Part shown: one piece after another, positions 7,875 to 16,268 of the stretch
How positions within the stretch are numbered: position 1 is the first letter of the stretch
Layout of the letters: every line of letters begins with the position of its first letter
DNA from: Mycolicibacterium pyrenivorans
GTDB lineage: Bacteria; Actinomycetota; Actinomycetes; Mycobacteriales; Mycobacteriaceae
Direction of reading: 5' to 3'
DNA: 64,000 nt
Assembly (NCBI RefSeq): GCF_025821625.1
Contig: NZ_JACKSH010000005.1
Coordinates: forward strand, 34,823-98,822
Notes under the pieces: generated by a model
Databases searched by the model: none
What the model saw: only the letters and a program-made list of their open reading frames with translations
Told to the model about the DNA's origin: nothing
Translations under genes and position numbers: made by a program

Positions 7875-9188
7875 ATGTTTCATCTGGGCTGGTTCTTGGG
7901 CAGCGGGTTCAGCGTGCAGACCTGGGCGATGGACCCGTGGGCCGGTAACACCGGACACGACTGGATGAAGGGCGATCTGTTCGTCGACCTGGCCGCCTCG
8001 CTGGAGCGGGCCCGGTTCGACTACCTGCTGGTCGAGGACACCAGCATGGTCGAAGACGCCTACGGCCGGTCGATGGAGACCACGCTGAAGTACGGGCTGC
8101 TCGCCCCGAAGTGCGATCCGGTACCGCTGATTCCGCTGCTGACGCAACGCACCAAGCACATCGGCATCGCCGTCACGCTGTCGACGAGCTTCTACCACCC
8201 GTACATGGCAGCGCGGACGATGACCACCCTCGACCACCTCACGGACGGGAGGGTGGGGCTCAACGTGGTCACGGGCAGTTCCACACGTGCTGCCCAGCAG
8301 TACGGGTACGACGAGCTGATGCTGCACGCCGACCGCTACGGGATGGCAGGAGAGTGGATGGAAGCAGTTGGTGCCCTGTGGGATTCGTGGGACGAGGGCG
8401 CGGTGCTGGTGGACCAGGAGACACCGCGGTATGCCGATCACACGAAGGTGCACACGGTCGACTTCGAGGGCAAGCACTTCCGTACCCGGGGCCCGCTCAA
8501 CACCATCCCCGGCCCGCAACGGCGACCGGTGATCGTGCAGGCGGGCGCGTCGCCCGCAGGGCGGGATCTCGCCGCGAAGTACGCGGAGTCGATGCTCGCG
8601 CACGGCACCAGCATCGATCAGATGAAGGCGTTCCGCCAGGACATGCACCGGCGGTTGAAGGATTACGGTCGAGATCCCGGCACGCTGAAGATCCTCTTCC
8701 TGATCGACCCCATCCTCGGTGACAGCGACCGCGTCGCCCAGGCCCGCGAGGAGGACATGAGGGCCGCCCGGTGGAGTGACCACGCGATCGAAAAAGCCCT
8801 GTGGGGACTCAGTTACACCTCCGGTGGTGAGTTCGACTTCTCGACGTTCGATCTCGACGAGGAGGTGCCCGACGTGTGGGGCAACGGCGAGACCAGCACG
8901 TTGCGCACCTTCATCGAGAGCGCCCGCGGTAAGACGTTGCGCGAGGCCATCGCCACCGTCGACACCCATGCCGGCCTGGCGTTCGTCGGATCGCCGGACA
9001 CCGTCGCGTCGAAGATGGGCGAGGCGATGGAGGAGGTGGGCGGTGACGGATTCCTGCTCTCACCAACCGTCACGAGGCGCAACATCGCCGAGATCGCCGA
9101 CGGCCTGGCCCCGGCGTTGCGTAAGCGGGGTCTCATTCGGGATGGCTACAACCACAGCACATTCCGGGAGAACCTCCTGGAGTTCTAG
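7875..9188 (+). CDS. NtaA/SnaA-family FMN-dependent monooxygenase A
   Basis: A 437-residue luciferase-like monooxygenase of the nitrilotriacetate/dibenzothiophene-sulfone type (NtaA, SnaA, DszA, DmoA). These TIM-barrel enzymes use FMNH2 from a separate reductase and O2 to oxidise small organic substrates, often breaking C-N or C-S bonds. It opens with FHLGWFLGSGF and has the family block QAGASPAGRDLAA near residue 225 and the C-terminal DGLAPALRKRGL. In the flavin-site block, where most sisters read GRxGWN, it reads GRVGLN. The ATG at 7875 follows a perfect Shine-Dalgarno GAAGGAGGT. It belongs with C and F to one of two subfamilies in the island. The binding-protein gene follows. Confidence 0.92.
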   Translation: MFHLGWFLGSGFSVQTWAMDPWAGNTGHDWMKGDLFVDLAASLERARFDYLLVEDTSMVEDAYGRSMETTLKYGLLAPKCDPVPLIPLLTQRTKHIGIAVTLSTSFYHPYMAARTMTTLDHLTDGRVGLNVVTGSSTRAAQQYGYDELMLHADRYGMAGEWMEAVGALWDSWDEGAVLVDQETPRYADHTKVHTVDFEGKHFRTRGPLNTIPGPQRRPVIVQAGASPAGRDLAAKYAESMLAHGTSIDQMKAFRQDMHRRLKDYGRDPGTLKILFLIDPILGDSDRVAQAREEDMRAARWSDHAIEKALWGLSYTSGGEFDFSTFDLDEEVPDVWGNGETSTLRTFIESARGKTLREAIATVDTHAGLAFVGSPDTVASKMGEAMEEVGGDGFLLSPTVTRRNIAEIADGLAPALRKRGLIRDGYNHSTFRENLLEF

Positions 9189-9194
9189 ACGACC

Positions 9195-9202
9195 GGCGTA
9201 AT
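9195..9202 (+). promoter_or_regulatory. Island element GGCGTAAT, site 2
   Basis: GGCGTAAT, 117 nt before the start of the first substrate-binding protein and just after the stop of monooxygenase A. Confidence 0.55.
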
Positions 9203-9319
9203 ACGGGAGGCACTGCGGCGAAGCGGGTGCGTCACACGGTCCCGTTTGACTGCTGGTCGGGACGCGTCACCGCATTGCCGTGGTCTCGGTTGGAAAGTCG
9301 GCCCAAGCAGGAGGCATTC

Positions 9320-10939
9320 GTGTTCGACAACGCACACCCGCGCAGCAACCCGGCGCAGTGGGATCGGCGCACGTTCTTGAGGGCCGGTGGCCTGACGGTC
9401 GGCGGAATCAGCCTGGTATCGCTGATCGCCGCCTGCGGCGGCAGCAGTGGTGGCGGTTCGGGCAGCGGAACGGTCACGTTGCGCATGCCGTTCCTGGCCG
9501 ACATGCAGATTCCCGACCCGGACGTCATGTACGAAGGCGAGGGCGTCCAGGTTATGGAGTCCGCCTACGAGGGACTTGTGCGCTACGAGAGCGGCACCGG
9601 GAAGATCATCGCCGGGTTGGCGAGGTCGTGGACGGTCTCCGACGACCAACTGACATACACGTTCACCCTGCAACCGGACGTGAAGTTCCACGACGGGACC
9701 ATCGCCGACGCCGCGGCCTGGACCAAGAGTTTCGAACGACGCGGCAAGGTCAACCAGGGCCCGGCGTACATGGTCGCCGGCGTCGTCAACACCGAAGCGC
9801 CCGACCCGACGACGTTCGTGGTGACCCTCGGTGAGCCGAACAACGCGTTCCTGCACTACCTGGCGTGCCCGTGGCAGCCGTTCGCGGTGAGCCCGTCCGC
9901 GGTCGCCGCCAACAGCGTGGGCGATGATCTGGCGCAGGAATGGCTCAAGACCCATGACGCCGGCACCGGCCCGTACACCATCGCCGAGTTCGTCCCCGGC
10001 AGTCACTACACGTTGACGGCTTTTCCCGACTACTGGGGTGGCAAACCCGCGTTCGAGACCGTTCGCATCGAGATCACGCCGAGCATCTCGACCCAGAAGC
10101 TGCAACTCGATTCCGGCGCCTTCGACGTCGTGACCAAGGGCTTCCCGATACCGGATGTGCTTCAGTACCAACAGAACCCGAAGTTCACCGTCGTGAACGC
10201 GGTCGGAGGTGTCGGCGAGGCGATCTGGCTGAACCCGCACTCGGGCATCTTCGCCGACAAGGCGCTGAGGAAGGCCGTACAGACCGCCTTGGACAGGGCG
10301 GCGATCGTCGAGACCGCATGGGGCGGCCTGACCATCGCGCAGCAGGGAATGTGGCCCGACCGCACCTTCCCCACCGCGCTGGCCCCGTTTCCCGCTGAGG
10401 TGGACACCGCGCCGCTGGCGGCGATGGTGCCCAACCTTGCGTCGAACAAGGTCGACCTCGCCTGGGGTGCCGACCTCGGGGCGCCGCGCCAGCAGATGGC
10501 CGAGCTCGTGCAGACCCAGCTCGCCGCACTCGGGCTGGATGTCACCGTCCGCACGATGCCGACGGCCGAGATGTTCGACCTGGCCAACCAGCCATCCGAG
10601 AAGCGACCGGACATGCTGGTGGCCTTCCTCGGCGGCGACGCACTACACCTGGACACCACGTTTCGAATACTGCTGCGAACCGGCGCGAAGCCGTTGAACT
10701 TCTACCAGTACTCGAACCCGGAACTGGACAAGTTGATGGACGAGGCGGTCCGCCAGCCGACCTCGGAGCAGTCGGACGCGATCTATGAGCAGATCAGCCA
10801 GATGATCCTCGACGACGCCATCTGGATTCCGCTGTGCCTGCCGCCGAACTCCACCATCGCGCACAGCCACGTCACCGGAATCGAGAACAACGCGTTCTTC
10901 CCGCAGATCGTCTGGCCGCCGGCGCTGTCGCGGTCCTGA
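9320..10939 (+). CDS. ABC transporter substrate-binding lipoprotein (dipeptide/nickel family 5)
   Basis: A 539-residue family-5 solute-binding protein (DppA/OppA/NikA type). The N-terminus has a twin-arginine signal (DRRTFLRAGG) and a lipobox (LIAACGG), so it should be exported folded by Tat and lipid-anchored outside the membrane. Family marks include LTYTFTLQPDVKFHDG and WLKTHDAGTGPY. It presumably captures the ligand for the DppBC-like permease and fused ATPase of this island. The GTG at 9320 is chosen because CAGGAGG lies six bases upstream; an in-frame extension back to 9227 has no ribosome site. It is the only intact one of three paralogues and is convergent with a flavin reductase, five bases apart. 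Confidence 0.92.
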   Translation: MFDNAHPRSNPAQWDRRTFLRAGGLTVGGISLVSLIAACGGSSGGGSGSGTVTLRMPFLADMQIPDPDVMYEGEGVQVMESAYEGLVRYESGTGKIIAGLARSWTVSDDQLTYTFTLQPDVKFHDGTIADAAAWTKSFERRGKVNQGPAYMVAGVVNTEAPDPTTFVVTLGEPNNAFLHYLACPWQPFAVSPSAVAANSVGDDLAQEWLKTHDAGTGPYTIAEFVPGSHYTLTAFPDYWGGKPAFETVRIEITPSISTQKLQLDSGAFDVVTKGFPIPDVLQYQQNPKFTVVNAVGGVGEAIWLNPHSGIFADKALRKAVQTALDRAAIVETAWGGLTIAQQGMWPDRTFPTALAPFPAEVDTAPLAAMVPNLASNKVDLAWGADLGAPRQQMAELVQTQLAALGLDVTVRTMPTAEMFDLANQPSEKRPDMLVAFLGGDALHLDTTFRILLRTGAKPLNFYQYSNPELDKLMDEAVRQPTSEQSDAIYEQISQMILDDAIWIPLCLPPNSTIAHSHVTGIENNAFFPQIVWPPALSRS

Positions 10940-10944
10940 CCGCG

Positions 10945-11445
10945 TCAGGCGGTGGGCGCCAGCTCGCGGAAGTTGCTGCGGTGAAATACCATCGGCGCCA
11001 CATCGGGATAGATCGCCAATGCCACGATCTGCAGCACGACGATCTCGTGGTCGCCGACCTCGATGCGTTTGAACGGTGCGCATTCGAGCCACAGCGTGGC
11101 GCCGTGGACGAACACCGCACCGCTGTCGGTCGAAACCCAGTCGACACCGCTGAATCGGTCCCCGGCCTTGGAGGCCAGCGACCGGGCCACGGGTGCGTGA
11201 TCGTCGGCCAGAACCGAGAGGCCGAGGCGATCCAGCTTCGCCAGCTTGGGCCAGGTGGTCGAGGTGTTGGCCACACACACCGAAACCAGCGCCGGGTCAA
11301 GCGAAACCGAGGTGAAGGAGCTCGCGGCCATGCCTTCGGCCACCCCGTCGAGCAGGCCGCAGAACGCGGTGACACCGCTGGGGAAACAGCCGAATGCCTG
11401 CCGCAGCAGGGCCTGATCGAACTGGTCGTCCACCGCGGTGATCAT
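10945..11445 (-). CDS. Flavin reductase (FMN-binding split-barrel) of two-component monooxygenases
   Basis: A 166-residue flavin reductase-like protein. The N-terminus matches the family (AFGCFPSGVTAFC, then MAASSFTSVSLDPALVSVCV), forming the FMN site. Such proteins use NAD(P)H to make free FMNH2 or FADH2 for partner monooxygenases, here presumably the seven luciferase-like enzymes of the island. The ATG at 11445 overlaps the stop of the upstream FMN reductase by four bases, so the two are co-translated. Confidence 0.9.
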   Translation of the reverse strand: MITAVDDQFDQALLRQAFGCFPSGVTAFCGLLDGVAEGMAASSFTSVSLDPALVSVCVANTSTTWPKLAKLDRLGLSVLADDHAPVARSLASKAGDRFSGVDWVSTDSGAVFVHGATLWLECAPFKRIEVGDHEIVVLQIVALAIYPDVAPMVFHRSNFRELAPTA

Positions 11446-11927
11446 GACGACACCGCCGGCACGAAACGACGAGCGACCTCGAGCCAGTCGTCCAGATCGG
11501 GAGAGGTCTGATAGTCGGAGTCGAGCAGATACAGACTCGGCGCCGGGCAGCTCGCGCCGATCTCGACGAGTACGGGGCGCAGCGTCAGCTCAGGGGCGAG
11601 CGCGTGGGTGTACGAGCCGCCGAGCATGAGCGGAAACGTCGTGATCTGACCGAGTTCGCCGGCTCCGAACTGGTCGAGAAACAGCTTCAGCAGACCGGTG
11701 TAGGTGGCCTTGAATGTCGGTGAGGCGACGACCAGCAGGTCGGCGGATTCCACGATGTCCTTGGCCTCGGCCACCTTTGGGTCACCCCAGCCCAGCAGGC
11801 CTGCACCGAGGTCGACGACATCGACAACGTGTTGGGGCGCAGAGCCGGTCAGCTTTTCGGCGACCAACTCGGCCGCGGCACGGGTCCGCGACATGGGCTT
11901 GGGATTTCCTACGACAACGACAGTCAT
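11442..11927 (-). CDS. NAD(P)H-dependent FMN reductase (SsuE/MsuE type)
   Basis: A 161-residue flavodoxin-fold reductase. It begins TVVVVGNPKPMSRTRAAAE, the phosphate-binding loop for FMN, and has ASPTFKATYTGLLKLFLDQ, the helix typical of SsuE/MsuE-like enzymes. It would supply reduced FMN to the island's monooxygenases; why a second, unrelated reductase follows it in the same operon is unknown. The ATG at 11927 fits the family start and has GCAGGG upstream. An element GGCGCAAT on the minus strand (11983-11990) lies 55 nt before it, so it appears co-regulated with the plus-strand genes. Confidence 0.9.
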   Translation of the reverse strand: MTVVVVGNPKPMSRTRAAAELVAEKLTGSAPQHVVDVVDLGAGLLGWGDPKVAEAKDIVESADLLVVASPTFKATYTGLLKLFLDQFGAGELGQITTFPLMLGGSYTHALAPELTLRPVLVEIGASCPAPSLYLLDSDYQTSPDLDDWLEVARRFVPAVSS

Positions 11928-11982
11928 CCCTGCAGTCAACGAGAGCGAAATTTCCGGCACTTGCTTCGGGGGTAAACCTCTC

Positions 11983-11990
11983 ATTGCGCC
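11983..11990 (-). promoter_or_regulatory. Island element GGCGCAAT, site 3 (minus strand)
   Basis: GGCGCAAT on the minus strand, 55 nt before the FMN reductase ATG, in the divergent region shared with monooxygenase B. Its orientation follows the gene it precedes. Confidence 0.6.
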
Positions 11991-12030
11991 GCGGCAGGGC
12001 TGGTCCCGCGCAGCGCGGGCGCCGACGAGT

Positions 12031-12038
12031 GGCGTAAT
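12031..12038 (+). promoter_or_regulatory. Island element GGCGTAAT, site 4
   Basis: GGCGTAAT, 80 nt before the ATG of monooxygenase B. The divergent intergenic region thus carries one copy per direction. Confidence 0.6.
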
Positions 12039-12118
12039 GCCCTTGCTACAGCGGCGAATCGGACGGGACACCGCGCAGCTGTTTGATCGACTGCGCGGCA
12101 AACCTTAAGGAGACGGCG

Positions 12119-13435
12119 ATGACGAAGAAGTTCCACCTCGGCTGGTTCATGAACTTCATCCCACCGGAGTGGGATACCCCCTGGGCTTCACCGGATGTGG
12201 CGCAGTGGCCCAACGGCCGGTTCTACGTCGACATGGCGCGCAGCCTGGAGCGGGCCTGCTTCGACTACATCATGATCGAGGACACCGTGATGGTGGCCGA
12301 CGCCTACGGCGGCACGATGGAGGGCTCCCTGAAGAACTCGGTGTTCGCGCCGAAACACGATCCGGTGCCGCTGGCCGTACAGATCGCGGCGAGCACGACA
12401 CGGTTGGGTGTGGTGGCGACGATGTCCACCACGTTCTATCCGCCGTATCTGCTGGCCCGGCTCGCTTCGACGGTGGATTCCATCGCCGAGGGCCGGTTCG
12501 GGTGGAACATCGTGTCGTCAGCCGAGGACCGGGCGGCGCAGAACTTCGGTCTCGACGCGCTGCCCGAGCACGACGAGCGCTACAACGTGGCCGACGAGTA
12601 CTACGACCTGGTCTGCGAACTGTGGGACTCCTGGGATGCCGACGCGGTGGTGATGGATCGCGACACCCACACCTACGCCGACTACCGCAAGGTGCGCACG
12701 ATCGACTTCGTCGGGAAGTACTTCAAATCCAGGGGGCCGCTCAACACGGTGCCCTCCCCGCAGCACAAGCCGACGATCCTGCAGGCCGGAGCCTCCCCGC
12801 GGGGCCGCGCGTTCGCCGCCCGCGCTGCCGACGCGATCGTCGCGGTGGGCACCGGCATCGAAGGCATGCGGTCCTACCGCGACGACATCCGGGCCCGGGC
12901 CGCCGCGGCGGGACGCAACCCCGACGACATCAAGCTGATGTTCTGCGTGTCGCCGACGGTGGCGGCCACCGAGGCCGAGGCGCGCGCGGAACTCGACCGT
13001 CTCGTCGCGACGGACAGCTACATCGAGAAGTCGTTGGCCGGGATCTCGTCCAACACGGAGATCGACTTCAAGCAGTTCGACTGGGACAAGCCGCTTCCGG
13101 AAGGCTTGACCACCAACGGGGAGCGGGGCTCCCTGGAGCACTTCATGCGCGGCGACGGCAGTGGGGGGTCGAAGACGCTGCGCCAGTTGGCGATCGACTG
13201 GGCCACCACCGGTGTCGAGTTCATCGGCACACCCGAACAGGTCGCCCGCAGGATGGGCGAGACGATGGAGGAGATCGGCGGTGACGGCTTCCTGATCATG
13301 AAGCCGGGCTGGGATCTGAACCGCAACTACATCTCCTCGATCACCGACGGCCTGGTGCCCGAGTTGCAGCGATTGGGACTGACCAGGACGGAGTACACGC
13401 AGCAGACCCTCCGGCAGACACTGCGCGAGTTCTGA
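12119..13435 (+). CDS. NtaA/SnaA-family FMN-dependent monooxygenase B
   Basis: A 438-residue NtaA-type flavin monooxygenase, opening MTKKFHLGWFMNF with an AAGGAG ribosome site. The flavin-site block STVDSIAEGRFGWNIVSS is intact near residues 118-135, preceded by TMSTTFYPPYLLARL; it also has QAGASPRGRAFAA. It is the intact reference for the subfamily B/D/E/G. It is divergent from the flavin-reductase operon and followed by two overlapping MFS transporter genes with their own GGCGCAAT elements. Substrate unknown. Confidence 0.93.
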   Translation: MTKKFHLGWFMNFIPPEWDTPWASPDVAQWPNGRFYVDMARSLERACFDYIMIEDTVMVADAYGGTMEGSLKNSVFAPKHDPVPLAVQIAASTTRLGVVATMSTTFYPPYLLARLASTVDSIAEGRFGWNIVSSAEDRAAQNFGLDALPEHDERYNVADEYYDLVCELWDSWDADAVVMDRDTHTYADYRKVRTIDFVGKYFKSRGPLNTVPSPQHKPTILQAGASPRGRAFAARAADAIVAVGTGIEGMRSYRDDIRARAAAAGRNPDDIKLMFCVSPTVAATEAEARAELDRLVATDSYIEKSLAGISSNTEIDFKQFDWDKPLPEGLTTNGERGSLEHFMRGDGSGGSKTLRQLAIDWATTGVEFIGTPEQVARRMGETMEEIGGDGFLIMKPGWDLNRNYISSITDGLVPELQRLGLTRTEYTQQTLRQTLREF

Positions 13436-13462
13436 GCCGCGTGGATCGGCCGCCGTCACGGC

Positions 13463-13470
13463 GGCGCAAT
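13463..13470 (+). promoter_or_regulatory. Island element GGCGCAAT, site 5a
   Basis: GGCGCAAT, 62 nt before the first MFS start. A second copy follows ten bases later (13480-13487), the only doublet seen. Confidence 0.6.
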
Positions 13471-13479
13471 ACGGTGTCG

Positions 13480-13487
13480 GGCGCAAT
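13480..13487 (+). promoter_or_regulatory. Island element GGCGCAAT, site 5b
   Basis: Second GGCGCAAT of the doublet, 45 nt before the first MFS start codon. Confidence 0.5.
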
Positions 13488-13532
13488 GTCGCCGGGCCGG
13501 TCGTGGCACCACTGCCGAGGAAGGCGAAAGCG

Positions 13533-14816
13533 ATGACGAAAGAGGTCAGTTCGATCTCTGCGGCGTTCCCCCTGTCGATCGCCGCGCGGGCCGTGCTGCA
13601 GCGTCGCACCCTGCGCGTCCTCGTCATGGGCCAGGTGGCCGGGGCGGCCGCCCTGGGGGCCGCCATCACCGTCGGCGGATTCGTGGTGGAGGACATCGTC
13701 GGCGTCAGCACGCCGTGGGTGGGGGTCTCGACCGCGGCGGTCACGGCTGGTTCCGGCGCGATGGCGCAGATCCTGTCGCGGGTGATGCGCCGATACGGCA
13801 GGCGTGCCGGGATGCAGTCGGGCTACGGCTTGGCGGCCATCGGCGGTGTGATCGCGTGTCTCGGCGTGCAACTGTCGGTGCTCGCAGTGTTCCTGCTCGG
13901 CCTGCTCCTGTACGGCGCCGGGTCGGCGACCAACCTGCTTGCCCGGTACGCGGCCACCGATCTGGCCGAGCCGGAGCAGCGTGGTCGCGCGATGGGCCGA
14001 ATCCTGTTCGCGTCGACGTTCGGGGCCGTGTTCGGGCCGACGCTGGTGGTCCCGGCCGAGCATCTGGGTGTGGCGTGGTTCGGTCTGGACTTCTACGCGG
14101 GTCCGTGGTTGTTCAGCTCCTTCTTCTTCGCCTGCGCCGCAGTGAATGTGGCGGTGCGGCTGCGCCCCGACCCACTGTTGGTGTCGGCGGCCGAACACGG
14201 GGTGAGCACCGGGGAGCGGCCGATACGGCTGAGGGACTCCGTGCGTGCCATCGCCGCCTCGCCGACGGCGCGCCTGGCCCTGCTGGCGATGGTCACCGCG
14301 CAGGCGGTGATGGTCGGGGTGATGGCGATGACGCCGATCGACATGAAGGCGCACGATCACGAGGCGGTCAGCTCGCTCGTGGTCTCGGTGCACATCGCCG
14401 GGATGTTCGCCTTCAGCCCGCTGGTCGGCCGCTACGCCGACCGTCGGGGGAGGCTGGCCGCGTTGCGCGCCGGCTCATTGGTGCTGCTGGCCGCCTGCGG
14501 GCTGTCGGCCCTGTCCTCGGACAACGTGGCTCTGATGTTCGTGGCGATGTTCGCGCTCGGGGTGGGCTGGACGCTGGCCCTCATCGGCGGCTCGAGCCTG
14601 TTGATCGAGCACGTTCCCTGGGAGTACCGGGTGCCGGTCCAGGGCACCGCGGATCTCACCACCGCGGTGTGCGGTGGGCTGGCCAGCGTCGTCTGCGGGA
14701 TCATCATGAACTGGACGGGATTCACCGCCCTCACCCTCGGTTCGGCGGTTCTCACCCTCCCCGTCCTGATCGGGGTGCTGGTGCGGCGTCGCGCCGCGGC
14801 GGGGGCGGGCGTATGA
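13533..14816 (+). CDS. MFS transporter (first of an overlapping pair)
   Basis: A 427-residue major facilitator protein with about twelve hydrophobic segments. The loop motif VMRRYGRRAGMQSGYG between segments 2 and 3 and GRYADRRGRLAALRAG between 8 and 9 are the usual MFS marks. The ATG at 13533 is chosen for the upstream GAGGAAGG; an in-frame GTG at 13503 has none. It ends in ATGA, overlapping the start of a second, different MFS gene. Import of a substrate or efflux of a product of the monooxygenases is inferred from position only. Confidence 0.88.
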   Translation: MTKEVSSISAAFPLSIAARAVLQRRTLRVLVMGQVAGAAALGAAITVGGFVVEDIVGVSTPWVGVSTAAVTAGSGAMAQILSRVMRRYGRRAGMQSGYGLAAIGGVIACLGVQLSVLAVFLLGLLLYGAGSATNLLARYAATDLAEPEQRGRAMGRILFASTFGAVFGPTLVVPAEHLGVAWFGLDFYAGPWLFSSFFFACAAVNVAVRLRPDPLLVSAAEHGVSTGERPIRLRDSVRAIAASPTARLALLAMVTAQAVMVGVMAMTPIDMKAHDHEAVSSLVVSVHIAGMFAFSPLVGRYADRRGRLAALRAGSLVLLAACGLSALSSDNVALMFVAMFALGVGWTLALIGGSSLLIEHVPWEYRVPVQGTADLTTAVCGGLASVVCGIIMNWTGFTALTLGSAVLTLPVLIGVLVRRRAAAGAGV

Positions 14817-16093
14817 CCGCCGACGACCTGGTCGCGGTCCCGGGCGACGCGGCCGACACCCGGCGGCTGCGCGCGCTGATGCGGGTGCCGGGCTACCGCA
14901 ACCTGTTCGTGAGCTCGTTGCTCTGGCACACCACCCGGTGGGGCGTGCTGTTCACCACCAGCTACCTGCTGACCCAGATCGCCGGGTCGCCGGTACTCAA
15001 TCAGGTGGTCGGCGCGCTCTTCTTCGTCCCGATGCTGCTCGGCGGATTCTTCGCAGGCGTGATCAGCGACCGGTTCGAACGCAAGCGGCTGATCCTGGGC
15101 GTGCAGTTGGTTCTGATCCCGGTCGAGTTCCTGATGTTCGTCGCGGTGCAGTCCGGTCGGGTCGAGGTGTGGATGACCTTCCCGTTCATGTTCCTCGTCG
15201 GTATCGGCGGCCTGGTCAACATGACGGCCCAGCGTCCCCTGATCTACGAGACGGTGGGGCCCCGGCTGGCCAGCCAGGCGATGACCATCGAGGCGACGGC
15301 ACAAGCGGGGTCGGCGATGTTCGGCACCCTCGTCGGCGGAATCCTGATCCAGCAACTCGGCATGGGCGCCGGATTCGCCGGGATGGGCCTGCTGCTGGTC
15401 CTGTCCGCGGCATTGCTCGCTTTCGTACCGCGGCCCCGATACGCGGCCACACCCCCGGCGGCGGGTTCGATCTCACTGCGGAACCAGGTGACGACGAGCG
15501 CGAGCCTGTTACGATGCAGTCGGCGGTTCGTGGCGATGCTCGCCATCACCGTCGTGATGAACCTCTGCATGTTCGGCTACATTCCCCTGATACCGGTGGT
15601 GGCCGAGAGTTTCGCGCAGGGCGCCGTGCTCGCGGGCGCGCTCGCCGCGGCCCCGGGTCTCGGCCAGATCACCGCCGGTCTGGTGCTGACCACCAGACCG
15701 CTGTACCGCTACGGCCGGGTGTTCGCCTGCGGATCGGCCGTTGCGCTGCTGGGGCTGCTGGTCTTCGCCACCGTTCCGGTGCTCGCCGTCGCCTTCGTCG
15801 CGCTGTTCGTGGCCGGCATCGGCCAGGCCGGGTTCGGCTCGATGCAGAGCCTGCTGGCCATCGAGTCGGCAGGACCCAACGAGCGTGGCATTGCGCTGGG
15901 CGTGCTCAGCACAGCCATCGGTGCGCTACCCATCGGGATGGCAACCATCGGTCTCGGCGCGGAACTGTTCGGTACCCGGACGGCACTGATCATGTCCTCG
16001 TTGCTGGGTCTGACGGCGCTGGGGGTGATCGTGGTGCGCAGTCGCCGGGATCTGTTGGGGCCCAACCCGGCGGTCGTGATCGCATCCACCTGA
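14813..16093 (+). CDS. MFS transporter (second of an overlapping pair)
   Basis: A 426-residue MFS protein with about twelve membrane segments and the motif GVISDRFERKRLILG between segments 2 and 3. It resembles the EntS-like exporters more than sugar importers (TLVGGILIQQLGMGAGF). The ATG at 14813 overlaps the stop of the previous MFS gene by four bases. Two coupled MFS genes are unusual: they might form a pair, or one may import and the other export. The stop at 16093 is 175 bases before the next binding-protein gene. Confidence 0.88.
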   Translation: MTADDLVAVPGDAADTRRLRALMRVPGYRNLFVSSLLWHTTRWGVLFTTSYLLTQIAGSPVLNQVVGALFFVPMLLGGFFAGVISDRFERKRLILGVQLVLIPVEFLMFVAVQSGRVEVWMTFPFMFLVGIGGLVNMTAQRPLIYETVGPRLASQAMTIEATAQAGSAMFGTLVGGILIQQLGMGAGFAGMGLLLVLSAALLAFVPRPRYAATPPAAGSISLRNQVTTSASLLRCSRRFVAMLAITVVMNLCMFGYIPLIPVVAESFAQGAVLAGALAAAPGLGQITAGLVLTTRPLYRYGRVFACGSAVALLGLLVFATVPVLAVAFVALFVAGIGQAGFGSMQSLLAIESAGPNERGIALGVLSTAIGALPIGMATIGLGAELFGTRTALIMSSLLGLTALGVIVVRSRRDLLGPNPAVVIAST

Positions 16094-16137
16094 GCGTGCC
16101 GTGGACGGCGTTACACCGGTAATGCGCCGCGCAGCAC

Positions 16138-16145
16138 GGCGCAAT
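16138..16145 (+). promoter_or_regulatory. Island element GGCGCAAT, site 6
   Basis: GGCGCAAT, 123 nt before the binding-protein start. It lies in a leader (GTTACACCGGTAATGCGCCG just upstream) that is nearly repeated before the third binding-protein gene at about 19490-19517. Confidence 0.6.
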
Positions 16146-16268
16146 GCAAAGACCACGATGGTGACCCCGAGCCGTCATCTGCGGCGATTTTCATTACGGG
16201 TCAACAGCGCAACACCCACCGTCAACACAAGCCCCACCCGCGCATCACAGCCTGAGGAGACGACGCCC

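Noticed and set aside
9227..9319. An N-terminal extension of binding protein 1 back to 9227
   Set aside because: No ribosome site there, no signal-peptide character, and the GTG at 9320 with CAGGAGG places the Tat signal correctly.
13715..14812. Extension of the second MFS frame over the whole first MFS gene
   Set aside because: The extension lacks hydrophobic segments and is Arg/Gly-rich; the real start is the ATG at 14813.
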